Shown here in pieces: positions 9,730 through 21,307 of a DNA stretch of 37,069 nt. The first letter of the stretch is position 1. Every line of letters begins with the position of its first letter. Under the pieces are notes generated by a model. The model was not told the DNA's origin, made no database searches, and saw only the letters and a list, made by a program, of their open reading frames with translations. The stretch comes from Rathayibacter tanaceti (GTDB lineage: Bacteria; Actinomycetota; Actinomycetes; Actinomycetales; Microbacteriaceae). The stretch covers positions 1 to 37,069 of the forward strand of contig NZ_LIIN01000013.1 in the NCBI RefSeq assembly GCF_001634385.1, given 5' to 3'. Both the position numbers and the translations under genes were made by a program.

Positions 9730-10137
9730 TCAGCGCACGGCGGACGGCTCGGCGGGAGCGGCGTCGGTCGAGGCGGGCTCGGCCCAGACGGCGATCGGCT
9801 GCGGCTCCCAGGTGAGGGCGGCCGGCTCGACAGGAGGCGTCGAGGCACGCATCACCGGGATCGCGGCGGTGACCGGGTTGGCCGTGGCCTCGACTCCGGC
9901 GCGCAGCTGCTCCTCCTGGATCGCGGCCGACAGCTCGTGCGCGAGAGAGCGGGCGAGCATGCCGTGGAAGATCGGATCGCGGTCGTCGTGACTGCGCCGG
10001 GTGACGACCCAGGCTCCCTCGGTGCCGACGAAGGCGGCGAGGCGCTCGTGCACGACGGCGAAGAGCTGATCCTGGGTGAGCGCGGGGGCCGCGACGAGCT
10101 CGGGGGCCGGCGGACGGCGCCTCAGACGAAACCTCAT
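9730..10137 (-). CDS. Hypothetical protein
   Basis: A 135-residue soluble protein without a recognised family. Residues 1-10 are basic (MRFRLRRRPP), residues about 20-80 look like a helical domain (LTQDQLFAVVHERLAAFVG and HGMLARSLAHELSAAIQEE), and the last 45 residues are Pro/Ala/Glu-rich and probably disordered. The start is chosen where coding character begins; the frame extends further upstream but is Arg-rich there and overlaps the next gene. It lies tail to tail with the dehydrogenase gene. Function unknown. Confidence 0.6.
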   Translation of the reverse strand: MRFRLRRRPPAPELVAAPALTQDQLFAVVHERLAAFVGTEGAWVVTRRSHDDRDPIFHGMLARSLAHELSAAIQEEQLRAGVEATANPVTAAIPVMRASTPPVEPAALTWEPQPIAVWAEPASTDAAPAEPSAVR

Positions 10138-10247
10138 GACGAACCCCGTTTCCCGTGCAAGCAGCGACGGACTCCAGTGTCGCTGCCGGTGGCCCCACCA
10201 CGAGGGAGACACGCCGCCCCGGCGGGAGGCGGCGTGCCGGTCCGGTG

Positions 10248-10457
10248 TCAGCGGTCGCGCGCGGCGCCCTGGTCCTCTGCGACGAGCTTCTTCGAGTCGT
10301 ACGAGACGGAGCCGATGGCGACGGTGACCGAGATGGCCCAGCTGACCCACTGCAGGGCGAGACGCCAGTCGCGCGGGCCCTTGCGCGTGGTCTGCAGGAT
10401 CGACCAGCCGCCGACGATCGCGCTGATGACGCTGGAGTTGAGGATGAACTTGCGCAT
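10248..10457 (-). CDS. Small two-helix membrane protein
   Basis: A 69-residue protein beginning MRKFILNSSVISAIVGGWSI, with a hydrophobic N-terminal helix and a second membrane segment at about residues 33-51 (LALQWVSWAISVTVAIGSV). A perfect AGGAGG ribosome-binding site lies eight bases upstream of the ATG, which fixes the start inside a longer unsupported frame. No family recognised. Confidence 0.65.
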   Translation of the reverse strand: MRKFILNSSVISAIVGGWSILQTTRKGPRDWRLALQWVSWAISVTVAIGSVSYDSKKLVAEDQGAARDR

Positions 10458-10604
10458 ACGTGTGCCTCCTGTGTTCACTCCGACGCTAGCGGGTGCGAAA
10501 GCTCTCAGAGGAACGCGTCGCGACACGGGGGCGTCCGCCGCTACGGTGGACCGCCACCGCGACCTCATCCCGGCGCTGGCGCAGGCCGAGGAGAACGGAA
10601 CGAC

Positions 10605-11762
10605 ATGCGCACGGCTGTGATCGGAGCGGTCCTGCTCCTCGTCGGAGCAGCAGCCGTCGTGACCGGGATCCTCCCCCCGGAGGCGCTGGGCGAGCTGGTC
10701 GAGCGCACGGCTCCCGTGCTGGCCTTCGTGGTCGCGGTGAGCATCGTCGCCGAGCTGGCCTCGGAGGCGGGCGTCTTCACGGTCGTCGCCGAGCGGGCCG
10801 CGCTCTGGGGTCGGGGCCGCACCGCCGTTCTCTGGCTGCTCGTCGTCGCGATGGCGGTCGTCAGCACGGTGTTCCTTTCGCTCGACACGACAGCGGTCCT
10901 GCTGACGCCCGTCGTGGTGCTGCTCGCGGCGCACGTGCGCGTCTCTCCGTTGCCGTTCGCGATGGCGACGGTGTGGCTGGCGAACTGCGCCTCCCTCCTC
11001 CTGCCGGTCTCGAACCTCACCAACCTGCTCGCTCAGCGCCGGCTCGGGGTCGACGGGCCCCTGGAGTTCGCGGGGCTGACGGCGTTCCCGGCGCTCGTCG
11101 CCGCGTCGGTCCCCGTGGTGATCCTCGCCGTTCGCTACCGGCGCGAGCTCGCCGGGCGCTACTTGGCGGGGGAGCGCACGCCGGTCGGGGACCGCGTGCT
11201 GCTCCTCGGCGCAGGCATCGTCGTGGCGCTGCTCCTGCCCGCTCTCGTCTCCGGGCTCGAGGTGTGGATCCCCGCTGCGGTCGCCGCGGTCGCCCTCGTC
11301 GTACTGTTCGCGTTCCGGCGCCCATCGGCACTGCGCGTCTCACTCCTTCCGTGGCAGCTCGTCGTCTTCGCCGCGGGCTTGTTCGTGGCGATGGAGGCTG
11401 CGCACCAGCTCGGGCTGGGCGCGGCGCTCGCCGTAGTAGCGGGCGAGGGGAGCGGCACGCTCGATCTGCTGCGGCTCGCCGGCTCCGGAGCGGTCGCCGC
11501 GAACCTGGTCGACAATCTGCCCGCGTACCTCGCTCTCGAACCGGTCGCCGCGGACCCGCTGCGGCTGGTCGCCCTGCTGATCGGGGTCAACGCCGGACCG
11601 CTCATCACGCCGTGGGCCTCGCTCGCGACGCTGCTCTGGCATCAGCGGCTGACCGCGCTGGGCGTGCACCTCTCGTGGCGCCAATACGCTCTGCTGGGCC
11701 TCGTCGCGATCGTGCCGACGGTTGGCGGAGCCACGCTCGCGCTCGCCCTCGTGCACGGCTGA
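10605..11762 (+). CDS. ArsB/CitM-type ion transporter
   Basis: A 385-residue polytopic membrane protein of the ion-transporter superfamily (ArsB/NhaD/CitM-like), with about 10-11 hydrophobic segments. Conserved family regions include the re-entrant segment around [19 protein letters not shown], the following [17 protein letters not shown] and, in the second repeat, [14 protein letters not shown] with [15 protein letters not shown]. These are the usual substrate-site hairpins of ArsB-like exporters. No arsenic-resistance genes (arsR, arsC) are nearby, so the substrate (arsenite, another oxyanion or an organic anion) is open. Start ATG at 10605 is preceded by a GAGGAGAACGG region. Confidence 0.85.
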   Translation: MRTAVIGAVLLLVGAAAVVTGILPPEALGELVERTAPVLAFVVAVSIVAELASEAGVFTVVAERAALWGRGRTAVLWLLVVAMAVVSTVFLSLDTTAVLLTPVVVLLAAHVRVSPLPFAMATVWLANCASLLLPVSNLTNLLAQRRLGVDGPLEFAGLTAFPALVAASVPVVILAVRYRRELAGRYLAGERTPVGDRVLLLGAGIVVALLLPALVSGLEVWIPAAVAAVALVVLFAFRRPSALRVSLLPWQLVVFAAGLFVAMEAAHQLGLGAALAVVAGEGSGTLDLLRLAGSGAVAANLVDNLPAYLALEPVAADPLRLVALLIGVNAGPLITPWASLATLLWHQRLTALGVHLSWRQYALLGLVAIVPTVGGATLALALVHG

Positions 11763-11836
11763 GCACGTCCCCCATCGGGGGCCGGCTGGTAGCCTCGACA
11801 GGCACGACGACGGCTCGACCGACGATTGGGACCACC

Positions 11837-13499
11837 ATTCCTCCGCACTCCGCTTCCGCCTCCCCCGCCGCCGATCCGGCGACGAAGACCGGGACGACCG
11901 AGCGCAACGCGTTCGTGGTCGTCTCGAACCGCCTCCCCGTCGACCGTGTCGTCGCCGAGGACGGCACCGCCACGTGGAAGACCTCTCCGGGCGGACTGGT
12001 CACCGCGCTCGAGCCGGTGATGCGCGCGAACGAGGGCGCCTGGGTCGGCTGGCCGGGTGTCGCCGACGAGGAGGTCGCTCCGTTCGTCGACAACGGCGTG
12101 CAGATCGTGCCTGTCGCGCTCAGCGCGAAGGAGCTCGAGGACTACTACGAGGGCTTCTCGAACGACACCCTGTGGCCGCTCTACCACGACGTGATCGCGC
12201 CTCCCACCTACCACCGCGACTGGTGGGACGCCTACGTGCGCGTCAACCGCCGCTTCGCCGAGGCGGCCGCGGCCGTGACGGAGGAGCACGGCGTGGTCTG
12301 GGTGCAGGACTACCAGCTTCAGCTCGTGCCGAAGATGCTCCGCGAGCTCCGGCCGGACATCACCATCGGCTTCTTCAACCACATCCCGTTCCCGCCCTAC
12401 GGGATCTTCGCGCAGCTGCCCTGGCGGCGGCAGATCGTCGAGGGCCTGCTGGGCGCGGACGTGATCGGCTTCCAGCGTCAGGGCGACGCGGGCAGCTTCC
12501 TGCGCGCAGTCCGCCGCCTGCTCGGCTACGACACCCGCAGCACCGTGGTCGAGGTTCCGGTCGAGGAGGATGCGGTGGGCGGCACGCGCCGCATCAACCG
12601 CTCGCGTCGCGGAGCCAGCGTCCGGCCCGTGGTCGCACGGCACTTCCCGATCTCGATCGACTCCGCCTCGTTCGAGGCCATGGCACGCACCCCCGAGATC
12701 CAGGCGCGGGCCCGTGAGATCCGCGCGGAACTGGGCGATCCCGAGACGATCATGCTCGGGGTCGACCGGCTCGACTACACCAAGGGGATCGGCCACCGCC
12801 TGAAGGCCTTCGGCGAGCTGCTCGGCGACGGCCGCCTCACCTCAGAGGACGCGGTGCTCGTGCAGGTCGCGAGCCCCAGCCGTGAGCGCGTCGACACCTA
12901 CCGCCAGCTCCGCGACGACATCGAGCTGCAGGTCGGCCGCATCAACGGCGACTACAGCACTCTCGGCCATCCCGCGATCAGCTACCTGCACCACGGCTAC
13001 CCTCGCGAGGAGATGGTGGCCCTCTACCTCGCCGCGGACGTGATGCTCGTCACCGCGCTGCGCGACGGGATGAACCTCGTGGCGAAGGAGTACGTCGCCT
13101 CCCGCTTCGACAACGACGGGGTGCTCGTGCTGAGCGAGTTCGCCGGAGCGGCCGACGAGCTCAAGCAGGCCGTCCAGGTCAACCCGCACGACATCGCCGG
13201 ACTCAAGGACGCGATGGAGGCCTCCGCCCGGATGCCGCGCGTCGAGCGCACTCGCCGGATGCGGGCGCTGCGCCGCCGTGTGCTCGAGAACGACGTCGCG
13301 CGCTGGTCGGAGTCGTTCCTCGCGGCGCTCACCGAGCACGCCGCTGGGCTGCAGCTCGGGGTCCGCCCCGCTGCCCGCGGGCAGGAGGCGCCGCACGGCC
13401 AGGAGGCGGAGCACCGCGACGACTCCGCGCACGGCCAGGCGTCCGAGCTCGAGCGGGGTGGCCGTGCACGACCGCGAACTCGACGGCGGTGCCCGATGA
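11837..13499 (+). CDS. otsA: Trehalose-6-phosphate synthase; start unresolved, probable +1 indel at the 3' end
   Basis: GT20 enzyme making trehalose 6-phosphate from UDP-glucose and glucose 6-phosphate. Conserved blocks: [74 protein letters not shown] and [11 protein letters not shown] with [12 protein letters not shown]. No ATG, GTG or TTG lies at a sensible place in frame; conserved sequence starts near 11912 and the coordinate given is an ATT codon, so the start is a guess. The frame as read runs without a stop into otsB. Removing one G from the run 13455-13458 restores normal codon use and ends the protein at TGA 13497-13499, overlapping the otsB ATG. I therefore read two genes, not an otsA-otsB fusion. 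Confidence 0.85.
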
Positions 13500-14283
13500 G
13501 CGAGCGCGTCCCGGAGCGACTCGAGGCAGCGCTGCGCCGGCTCGCCGACACCGATCGCCTCCTGGTGGCGCTCGACTTCGACGGCACGCTCGCCCCGGAG
13601 GTCGACGATCCCGCCCGCGCCAGGGCGCTCCCGGAGGCGCGCGAGGCGGTGCTGCGGCTGCTCGCTCTGCCCGCCACCCGTGTCGCCCTCGTCTCGGGCC
13701 GCGCCCTCGGCAGCCTGGAGGAGGTCTCGCAGCTGCCCGACGAGGCGCTCCTGGTCGGCTCGCACGGCATCGAGATCCGCCTCGACCCCGAGGAGGACGC
13801 CGTGCGCCTCGACGACGACGAGCTCGAGAAGGTCGGCGTGCTGGAGGACGTGCTCAAGGGCATCGCGCGCGGCATCGACAACGTCTGGATCGAGGACAAG
13901 CCCGCGGCTTCGCCCTGCACACGCGCCTCGCGACCGAGCGGCACAGCCGCGTCGCGCACGTCGTCGCCCTCTCGGAGGCGCGCGCCGAGGTGCAGGGAGT
14001 CACCGTCCGCGAGGGCAAGAATGTGCTCGAGTTCTCGGTGCGCTCGACCACCAAGGGCGAGGCCGTCCAGCACCTCCGCCGCTACACCGGCGCGACCGCC
14101 GTGCTCTACGCGGGCGACGACGTGACCGACGAGGACGCCTTCGCCGTCCTCGGCCCCGGGGATCTCGGCATCAAGAGCGGTGAGGGCACCACCGCCGCAG
14201 CCTTCCGCGTCCGCGGCCCGGAGCAGGTCGCGCACGCGCTCTCGCTGCTCGCCGGGCTGCGCTCGGCAGCCCGGCGTCCGTGA
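13496..14283 (+). CDS. otsB: Trehalose-6-phosphate phosphatase, with an apparent frameshift
   Basis: HAD-superfamily phosphatase completing trehalose synthesis. The nucleophile motif [14 protein letters not shown] (N-terminus) and the motif III/IV region [14 protein letters not shown] are both present, but in two different frames. The break is at about 13901-13908, where a GGG run seems to have lost one G; restoring it joins DKPA to [13 protein letters not shown] and gives one continuous protein of about 262 residues, the normal length. The ATG overlaps the presumed otsA stop (ATGA), so the two should be cotranslated. As written the phosphatase would be truncated; a sequencing error is the simpler explanation. 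Confidence 0.85.
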
Positions 14284-14306
14284 GGCGGCGTGCCCTCGCT
14301 GCGGGC

Positions 14307-15282
14307 TCAGCCGGCGGTCGGCACCACGTCCCAGTGCTCGCGGATGAGGCCGTCGTCCACGCGGAAGATGTCCGCCGCGAGGACCGGGTCGCCGGACTCC
14401 GCTCCCACGCTCTGGGAGAAGGTCCAGACGAGGTCACCGTCGCTGAGGGAGATCACCGACTCCTGCGGCGGGAATCCGGCCGACCCTGAGAAGAACGACC
14501 TGAGGGCGTCCGTGCCGTTGGGTGCGACCGGGGTTGTGCTGGAGGTACGCGGGGTCGAATGCCGTGTCGAGGATCGAGACGTCCTGGTCGCGGAAGAGCG
14601 TGTCGTAGGCGTTCACGGCGAACACGCGGTCGCTCTCCTCCTGCGACTCCGACGGGGCGACCGCGGGCTTCGGAGGGTCGTAGAGATCGCTGAACATCGT
14701 GTTGGTGTTGCCGCTGGCCGGGGTGCCGGTCGCGATCGGCTGATCGAAGGACCACCGCTCGACGACGGTTCCGTCCTGCACACGGAACAGGTCGACGGCC
14801 GCCTCGCCGGTCCGCTCGTCGGCCGGATCGGAGGCGACCTGGTAGTGCACGGCGACGAGGTCTCCGTCGGCCGCCGTGCGCTTGACGACCGCCTGGGCGC
14901 CGGGGACCCGCTCGCGGTCGGAGGTGAATTCGGCCAGCAGTCCGTCCGGTCCCGCCGTCTGCCCAGAACCGTGCGCGACCGCGTCCGGCGCGACGACCTC
15001 GCCGGCCGTGGCGACCGCCGTCGAGGAGGCGGGGTCGGGGAAGGCGTCCGTGTAGAGCTTCAGCACGGCCGCGAGGTTCGCCTGCTCCGTCTGGGAATCG
15101 CCGCGGTCGCCCATCGAGCCGCCCTCGTCGCGACCGTTCGCCGACGATGAGGGGGACGAGGACGGCTCCGGTGCGGCCTCCGCGGTGCTCTGGCATCCCG
15201 CCAGGATCGAGACACCGGCGAGGACGACGGCGGTGCGGACGAGGGGGGCGAGGACACCGTGAGATCTGATCATGTCGAACAC
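14307..15282 (-). CDS. Lipoprotein with two SnoaL-like domains, with an apparent frameshift
   Basis: A secreted lipoprotein: hydrophobic signal ending in the lipobox LAGC (about residues 26-29), a Ser/Pro/Ala linker, then two SnoaL/NTF2-like domains. The first (roughly residues 66-165) ends in VDLFRVQDGTVVERWSFDQP; the second has YDTLFRDQDVSILDTAFDP and, after the frame break, ADIFRVDDGLIREHWDVVPT. The break is in the GGGG run at 14530-14533; removing one base joins LQHNP to VAPNGTDALRSFFSG and carries the gene to the TGA at 14307-14309. Each half carries the standard end-of-domain D-G-x-I/V-x-E-x-W/H signature. Function unknown; NTF2 folds bind or isomerise small molecules. Confidence 0.75.
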
Positions 15283-15473
15283 TGTGAGGTGTCTTTCTGA
15301 GCCCCCGGTGCGATCGGGCCGGGGTTCCCTGACAATCCGTGTCCTGCGGGGCTCCCTGACCCGGATGGTGTAAAGACGATTCGGATCGTGTCCCTCAGAG
15401 GGAGACGCGCCAGCGATGATTGCTCAGTGTTTCCGCACGCTGTGTTTATGCAGCATCCTGTCGTCGACACCTC

Positions 15474-15869
15474 GTGACGGCACCTCTTGCTGTCGTCGTG
15501 GCGAGAGATCGGCATCGGGTGATCAGCCGGGAGGCGAATGCGGCGCTGAGGGGCTACTCCGTCCTGCTGCCGGTGTCTGCTTCTGTTCTCGTGGCCGGTT
15601 TTTTCGTCTGGCCGAAGAGTGGCCCTGCATCGTTGGCCGTCAATGTGTTGGTCGTCTCTCTTTCGGCGCTACCGCTGCTGCTCCTGCCGGCGCTGGCCGG
15701 GTCGCGCAGGAGCGCAGCGCGGTGGTGGACCCCGTCGGGGGCGGCTCGTCAGGCCTACGCCGCTGCTGCAGGGCTGCACGCGCACGCTGTCCGGCAGGAG
15801 CTCGCGGCACTGGAGCGCGCGTTTTCGACGAGAGGTCCCGGGCAGGAAGGCTGTACTGCGACGTCGTAG
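15474..15869 (+). CDS. Small membrane protein, hypothetical
   Basis: A 131-residue frame with two hydrophobic segments (about residues 28-46, YSVLLPVSASVLVAGFFVW, and 52-73, LAVNVLVVSLSALPLLLLPALAG) and a C-terminal helical tail rich in Ala. The GTG at 15474 is preferred to an ATG further upstream because the upstream part is Cys/Arg-rich and non-coding in character. Codon use is less biased than in its neighbours, so this is a moderate call. No family recognised. Confidence 0.4.
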   Translation: MTAPLAVVVARDRHRVISREANAALRGYSVLLPVSASVLVAGFFVWPKSGPASLAVNVLVVSLSALPLLLLPALAGSRRSAARWWTPSGAARQAYAAAAGLHAHAVRQELAALERAFSTRGPGQEGCTATS

Positions 15870-15987
15870 CGTTGGCATGGGAGGGGTGTCTGGCCGTTCG
15901 TCGGGGAGGGCCGCTCCTGGCCCGGAGGCGGCCGATCCCGACGAGCCGCTCCTCCTGGATCGCGCGGGAGCGGCGCGCGCGAAGCGG

Positions 15988-15993
15988 TAGCCT
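15988..15993 (+). promoter_or_regulatory. TAGCCT -10 box of ilvD, probably leaderless
   Basis: TAGCCT ends six bases before the ilvD ATG, the same spacing as at 8313 and 22201. Transcription would start at or beside the ATG. No ribosome-binding site is seen for this gene. Confidence 0.45.
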
Positions 15994-15999
15994 CGACGC

Positions 16000-17693
16000 A
16001 TGCCGGAAATCGATTGGAAGCCCCGCTCGCGCACCGTCACGGACGGCATCGAAGCCACCACGTCGCGCGGGATGCTGCGGGCGGTCGGGATGGGCGACGA
16101 CGACTGGGAGAAGCCGCAGATCGGCATCGCGTCGTCGTGGAACGAGATCACCCCCTGCAACCTCTCGCTCGAGCGCCTCGCGCGCTCCGCGAAGGAGGGC
16201 GTGCACTCCGGAGGCGGCTACCCGCTCCAGTTCGGCACCGTCTCCGTCTCTGACGGCATCTCGATGGGACACGAGGGCATGCACTTCTCGCTCGTCTCCC
16301 GCGAGGTCATCGCCGACTCCGTCGAGACCGTGATGATGGCGGAGCGGCTCGACGGGACCGTCATGCTCGCCGGCTGCGACAAGTCGCTGCCCGGGATGTT
16401 GATGGCGGCCGCGCGCCTCGACCTCGCCGCCGTCTTCGTCTACGCCGGCTCCATCGCGCCGGGCTGGGTCAAGCTCTCGGACGGCACCGAGAAGGACATC
16501 ACGATCATCGACTCCTTCGAGGCGGTCGGCGGCGTCAAGGCCGGCATCATGTCGGAGGAGGACGCCAAGCGCATCGAGTGCGCGTTCGCGCCGGGCGAGG
16601 GCTCGTGCGGCGGCATGTACACGGCCAACACGATGGCCAGCGTCGCCGAGGCGCTCGGGATGAGCCTGCCCGGCTCCGCCTCGCCCGCCGCGGCGACCGC
16701 CGCCGCGACTACTTCGCCCGCAAATCCGGCGAGGCGGTCGTCGAGCTGCTGCGCAGAGGCACCACCGCGCGCGACATCCTCACCAAGGAGGCGTTCGAGA
16801 ACGCGATCGCCGTGGCGATGGCGTTCGGAGGCTCCACGAACGTCATCCTGCACCTGCTCGCGATCGCCAACGAGGCCGAGGTCGACCTGACGATCGACGA
16901 CTTCAACCGCATCGGCGACACCATCCCCCACATCGGCGACCTCAAGCCGTTCGGCAAGTACGTGATGAACGACGTCGACCGCCACGGCGGTGTCCCCGCT
17001 GTGATGAAGGCGCTACTGGACGCGGGGCTCCTGCACGGCGACTGCCTCACCGTCACCGGGAGGACCGTCGCCGAGAACCTCGCAGAGATGGACATCGCTC
17101 CGCTCGACGGCGAGGTCATCCGCACCCTCGACAACCCCATCCACGCGACCGGAGGCCTCACCGTGCTCAAGGGCACGCTCGCCCCCGAGGGCGCGGTCGT
17201 GAAGACGGCCGGCTTCGACGCGTCGGTCTTCGAGGGCCCGGCGCGGGTGTTCGAGCGCGAGCGGGCCGCGATGGACGCGCTGACGGAGGGCCGGATCGAG
17301 AAGGGCGACGTGGTGGTCATCCGCTACGAAGGCCCGAAGGGCGGCCCGGGCATGCGGGAGATGCTCGCCATCACTGCCGCCATCAAGGGGGCCGGGCTCG
17401 GCAGAGATGTACTACTCTTGACCGACGGACGATTCTCAGGCGGCACAACCGGCCTGTGCATCGGCCACATAGCTCCCGAATCGGTGGACGCAGGTCCTAT
17501 CGCATTCGTCCGCGACGGAGACCCGATTCGGGTCGACATCGCCGCTCGCTCGATCGACCTACTCGTCGACGAGTCCGAGCTCGCCGCCCGCCGAGAGGGC
17601 TGGGCGCCTCTCCCTCCGCGCTACACCCGCGGTGTCCTCGCCAAGTACGCCAAGCTCGTCCGCTCGGCCGCCGAGGGTGCCACCACCGGGTGA
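16000..17693 (+). CDS. ilvD: Dihydroxyacid dehydratase, with an apparent frameshift
   Basis: Fe-S dehydratase forming the 2-keto acids of valine and isoleucine. The N-terminal part has [12 protein letters not shown] and the cluster-ligand cysteine of [28 protein letters not shown] carries another. The C-terminal part has [18 protein letters not shown] and [11 protein letters not shown]. These lie in two frames: one C appears missing in GCGGCGAC at about 16694-16695, and restoring it gives a normal protein of about 564 residues. The stretch 17405-17575 uses many codons rare here (AGA, CTA, TTG, ATA, ACA). It heads the ilvD-ilvB-ilvN-ilvC group. Confidence 0.92.
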
Positions 17694-17792
17694 CCCGGCC
17701 CGCTCCGGCCGGCCGCGCATCCGCGTCTCCCGGGCACTCGCCTCCGGCCCCTGCCCGCCGCCGCACCACCTCCTGAAGGAATCGACACCCGC

Positions 17793-19624
17793 ATGACTCC
17801 GGATCCGTCCGCCGTGCAGCCCGCACCGACGCCCCAGCCACCCCGTCCCGCCGCAGCCCCGGGGGCCGCCCCCGCGGCCGAGGTCCTCACCGGAGCGCAG
17901 GCGGTCGTCCGCTCGCTCGAGATGCTCGGGATCGAGGACGTCTTCGGCTTGCCGGGCGGCGCGATCCTCCCGGTCTACGACCCGCTGATGGACTCGTCGA
18001 AGATCCGGCACATCCTGGTCCGCCACGAGCAGGGTGCCGGCCACGCCGCCGAGGGCTACGCCTCGGCGACCGGCAAGCTCGGCGTCTGCATCGCGACGTC
18101 CGGCCCCGGAGCGACCAACCTCGTCACCGCGATCGCCGACGCTACATGGACTCGGTCCCGATGCTCGCGATCACCGGCCAGGTGTTCTCGACGCTGATGG
18201 GCACCGATGCGTTCCAGGAGGCGGACATCGTCGGCATCACGATGCCGATCACGAAGCACTCCATCCTCGTGACGCGACCCGAGGACATCCCCTCGGCACT
18301 CGCCTCGGCCGCGCTGATCGCCACCACCGGCCGCCCCGGCCCCGTGCTGGTCGACATCACGAAGGACGCGCAGCAGGACCGGGCGCCGTTCCTCTGGCCG
18401 CCGAAGATCGATCTGCCCGGCTACCGGCCGGTCACGAAGGCTCACGGCAAGCAGATCCAGGCCGCGGCCCAGTTGCTGGTCGAGTCGCGGAAGCCGGTGC
18501 TCTACGTGGGCGGCGGCATCATCCGGGCCCGCGCCGCCGACGAGCTGAAGGCCTTCGCGGAGGCGTCCGGCGCGCCCGTCGTCACCACACTGATGGCGCG
18601 CGGTGCGTTCCCCGACTCGCACGAACAGCACCTGGGCATGCCCGGGATGCACGGCACCGTTCCTGCGGTGCTCGCGCTGCAGGAGGCGGACCTGATCCTG
18701 GCGCTCGGCTCGCGCTTCGACGACCGTGTGACGGGCAAGGCCGCGCTCTTCGCGCCCCACGCGAAGGTCGTGCACGTCGATATCGATCCTGCCGAGATCT
18801 CCAAGATCCGCACCGCAGACGTGCCGATCGTGGGCGACCTCAAGGACGTGCTGCCGGATCTCACGGAGGCGCTCGCCCGCGCGAGCGCTGCCGGCCGCGC
18901 CGACACCTCCGAATGGTGGAGCTACCTCCAGGGCCTGCAGGCCGAGTTCCCGCTCGGCTACACCGAGCCCGCCGACGGTCTGCTCTCGCCGCAGTACGTC
19001 ATCAAGCGGATCGGCGAGATCACCGGCCCCGAGGGCGTCTTCGCCTCCGGAGTCGGCCAGCACCAGATGTGGGCGGCGCAGTTCATCCAGTACGAGCGCC
19101 CGAACTCGTGGCTCAACTCCGGTGGGGCCGGCACGATGGGCTATTCCGTACCCGCGGCGATGGGTGCCAAAGTCGGCGAGCCCGACCGCACCGTCTGGGC
19201 GATCGACGGCGACGGCTGCTTCCAGATGACCAATCAGGAGCTCGCCACCTGCACGATCAACGACATCCCGATCAAGGTCGCGGTGATCAACAACTCCTCC
19301 CTCGGCATGGTCCGCCAGTGGCAGACGCTGTTCTACGAGGGCCGCTACTCGAACACCGACCTCAACACGGGTCACGACACCATCCGGGTGCCCGATTTCG
19401 TGAAGCTCGCCGAGGCGTACGGCGCCCTCGGCATCCGCGTCACCAAGCCGGAGGAGATCGACGACGCCATCCGCCTCGCCATCGCCACCAACGACCGGCC
19501 CGTGGTGATCGACTTCGTCGTCAGCCGCGACTCCATGGTCTGGCCGATGGTCCCGCAGGGGGTCTCGAACAGCTACGTCCAGTACGCCAGAGACCACAGC
19601 CCGACCTGGGACGACGAGGAGTAG
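17793..19624 (+). CDS. ilvB: Acetolactate synthase large subunit, with an apparent frameshift
   Basis: Thiamine-diphosphate enzyme catalysing the first common step of valine, leucine and isoleucine synthesis. The N-terminal domain has [13 protein letters not shown] and the catalytic Glu in [14 protein letters not shown]; the C-terminal TPP/Mg site is [15 protein letters not shown] with [14 protein letters not shown]. The first 115 residues are in a different frame from the rest: at 18142-18143 one C seems to be missing, and GAC GCC TAC ATG GAC would restore the expected [17 protein letters not shown]. The start has GAAGGAATC upstream and a Pro/Ala-rich N-terminal extension. ilvN follows six bases after its stop. 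Confidence 0.93.
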
Positions 19625-19630
19625 ATCCGC

Positions 19631-21201
<1,571 letters not shown>

Positions 21202-21219
21202 TCGCTCGGGCGATCGAGA

Positions 21220-21277
21220 GAACCCCGGTCCGTCGAAGGAACCCGCTGTAGCGGGATCCCTCGACGGGCCGGGGTTC
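21220..21277. terminator. Large nested hairpin terminator after ilvC
   Basis: Arms 21220-21236 and 21261-21277 pair over 17 bases with one G-U; the 24-base loop contains a second perfect hairpin (CCCGCT at 42-47 with AGCGGG at 50-55 of the 21200s). No clear T tract, as usual in actinobacteria. It sits between the convergent ilvC and SGNH genes and probably ends transcription from both sides. Confidence 0.75.
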
Positions 21278-21307
21278 CCTCGCGTTCAGGGCGGAGAGAG
21301 CGGGAGG

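Noticed and set aside
11837..14283. A natural otsA-otsB fusion protein
   Set aside because: The joining segment is Arg-rich with codons rare in this genome; one base change gives a stop overlapping the otsB ATG with normal codon use, so a sequence error is more likely.
15270..15515. Small minus-strand open frame
   Set aside because: Overlaps the lipoprotein start and a likely promoter; no coding signal.
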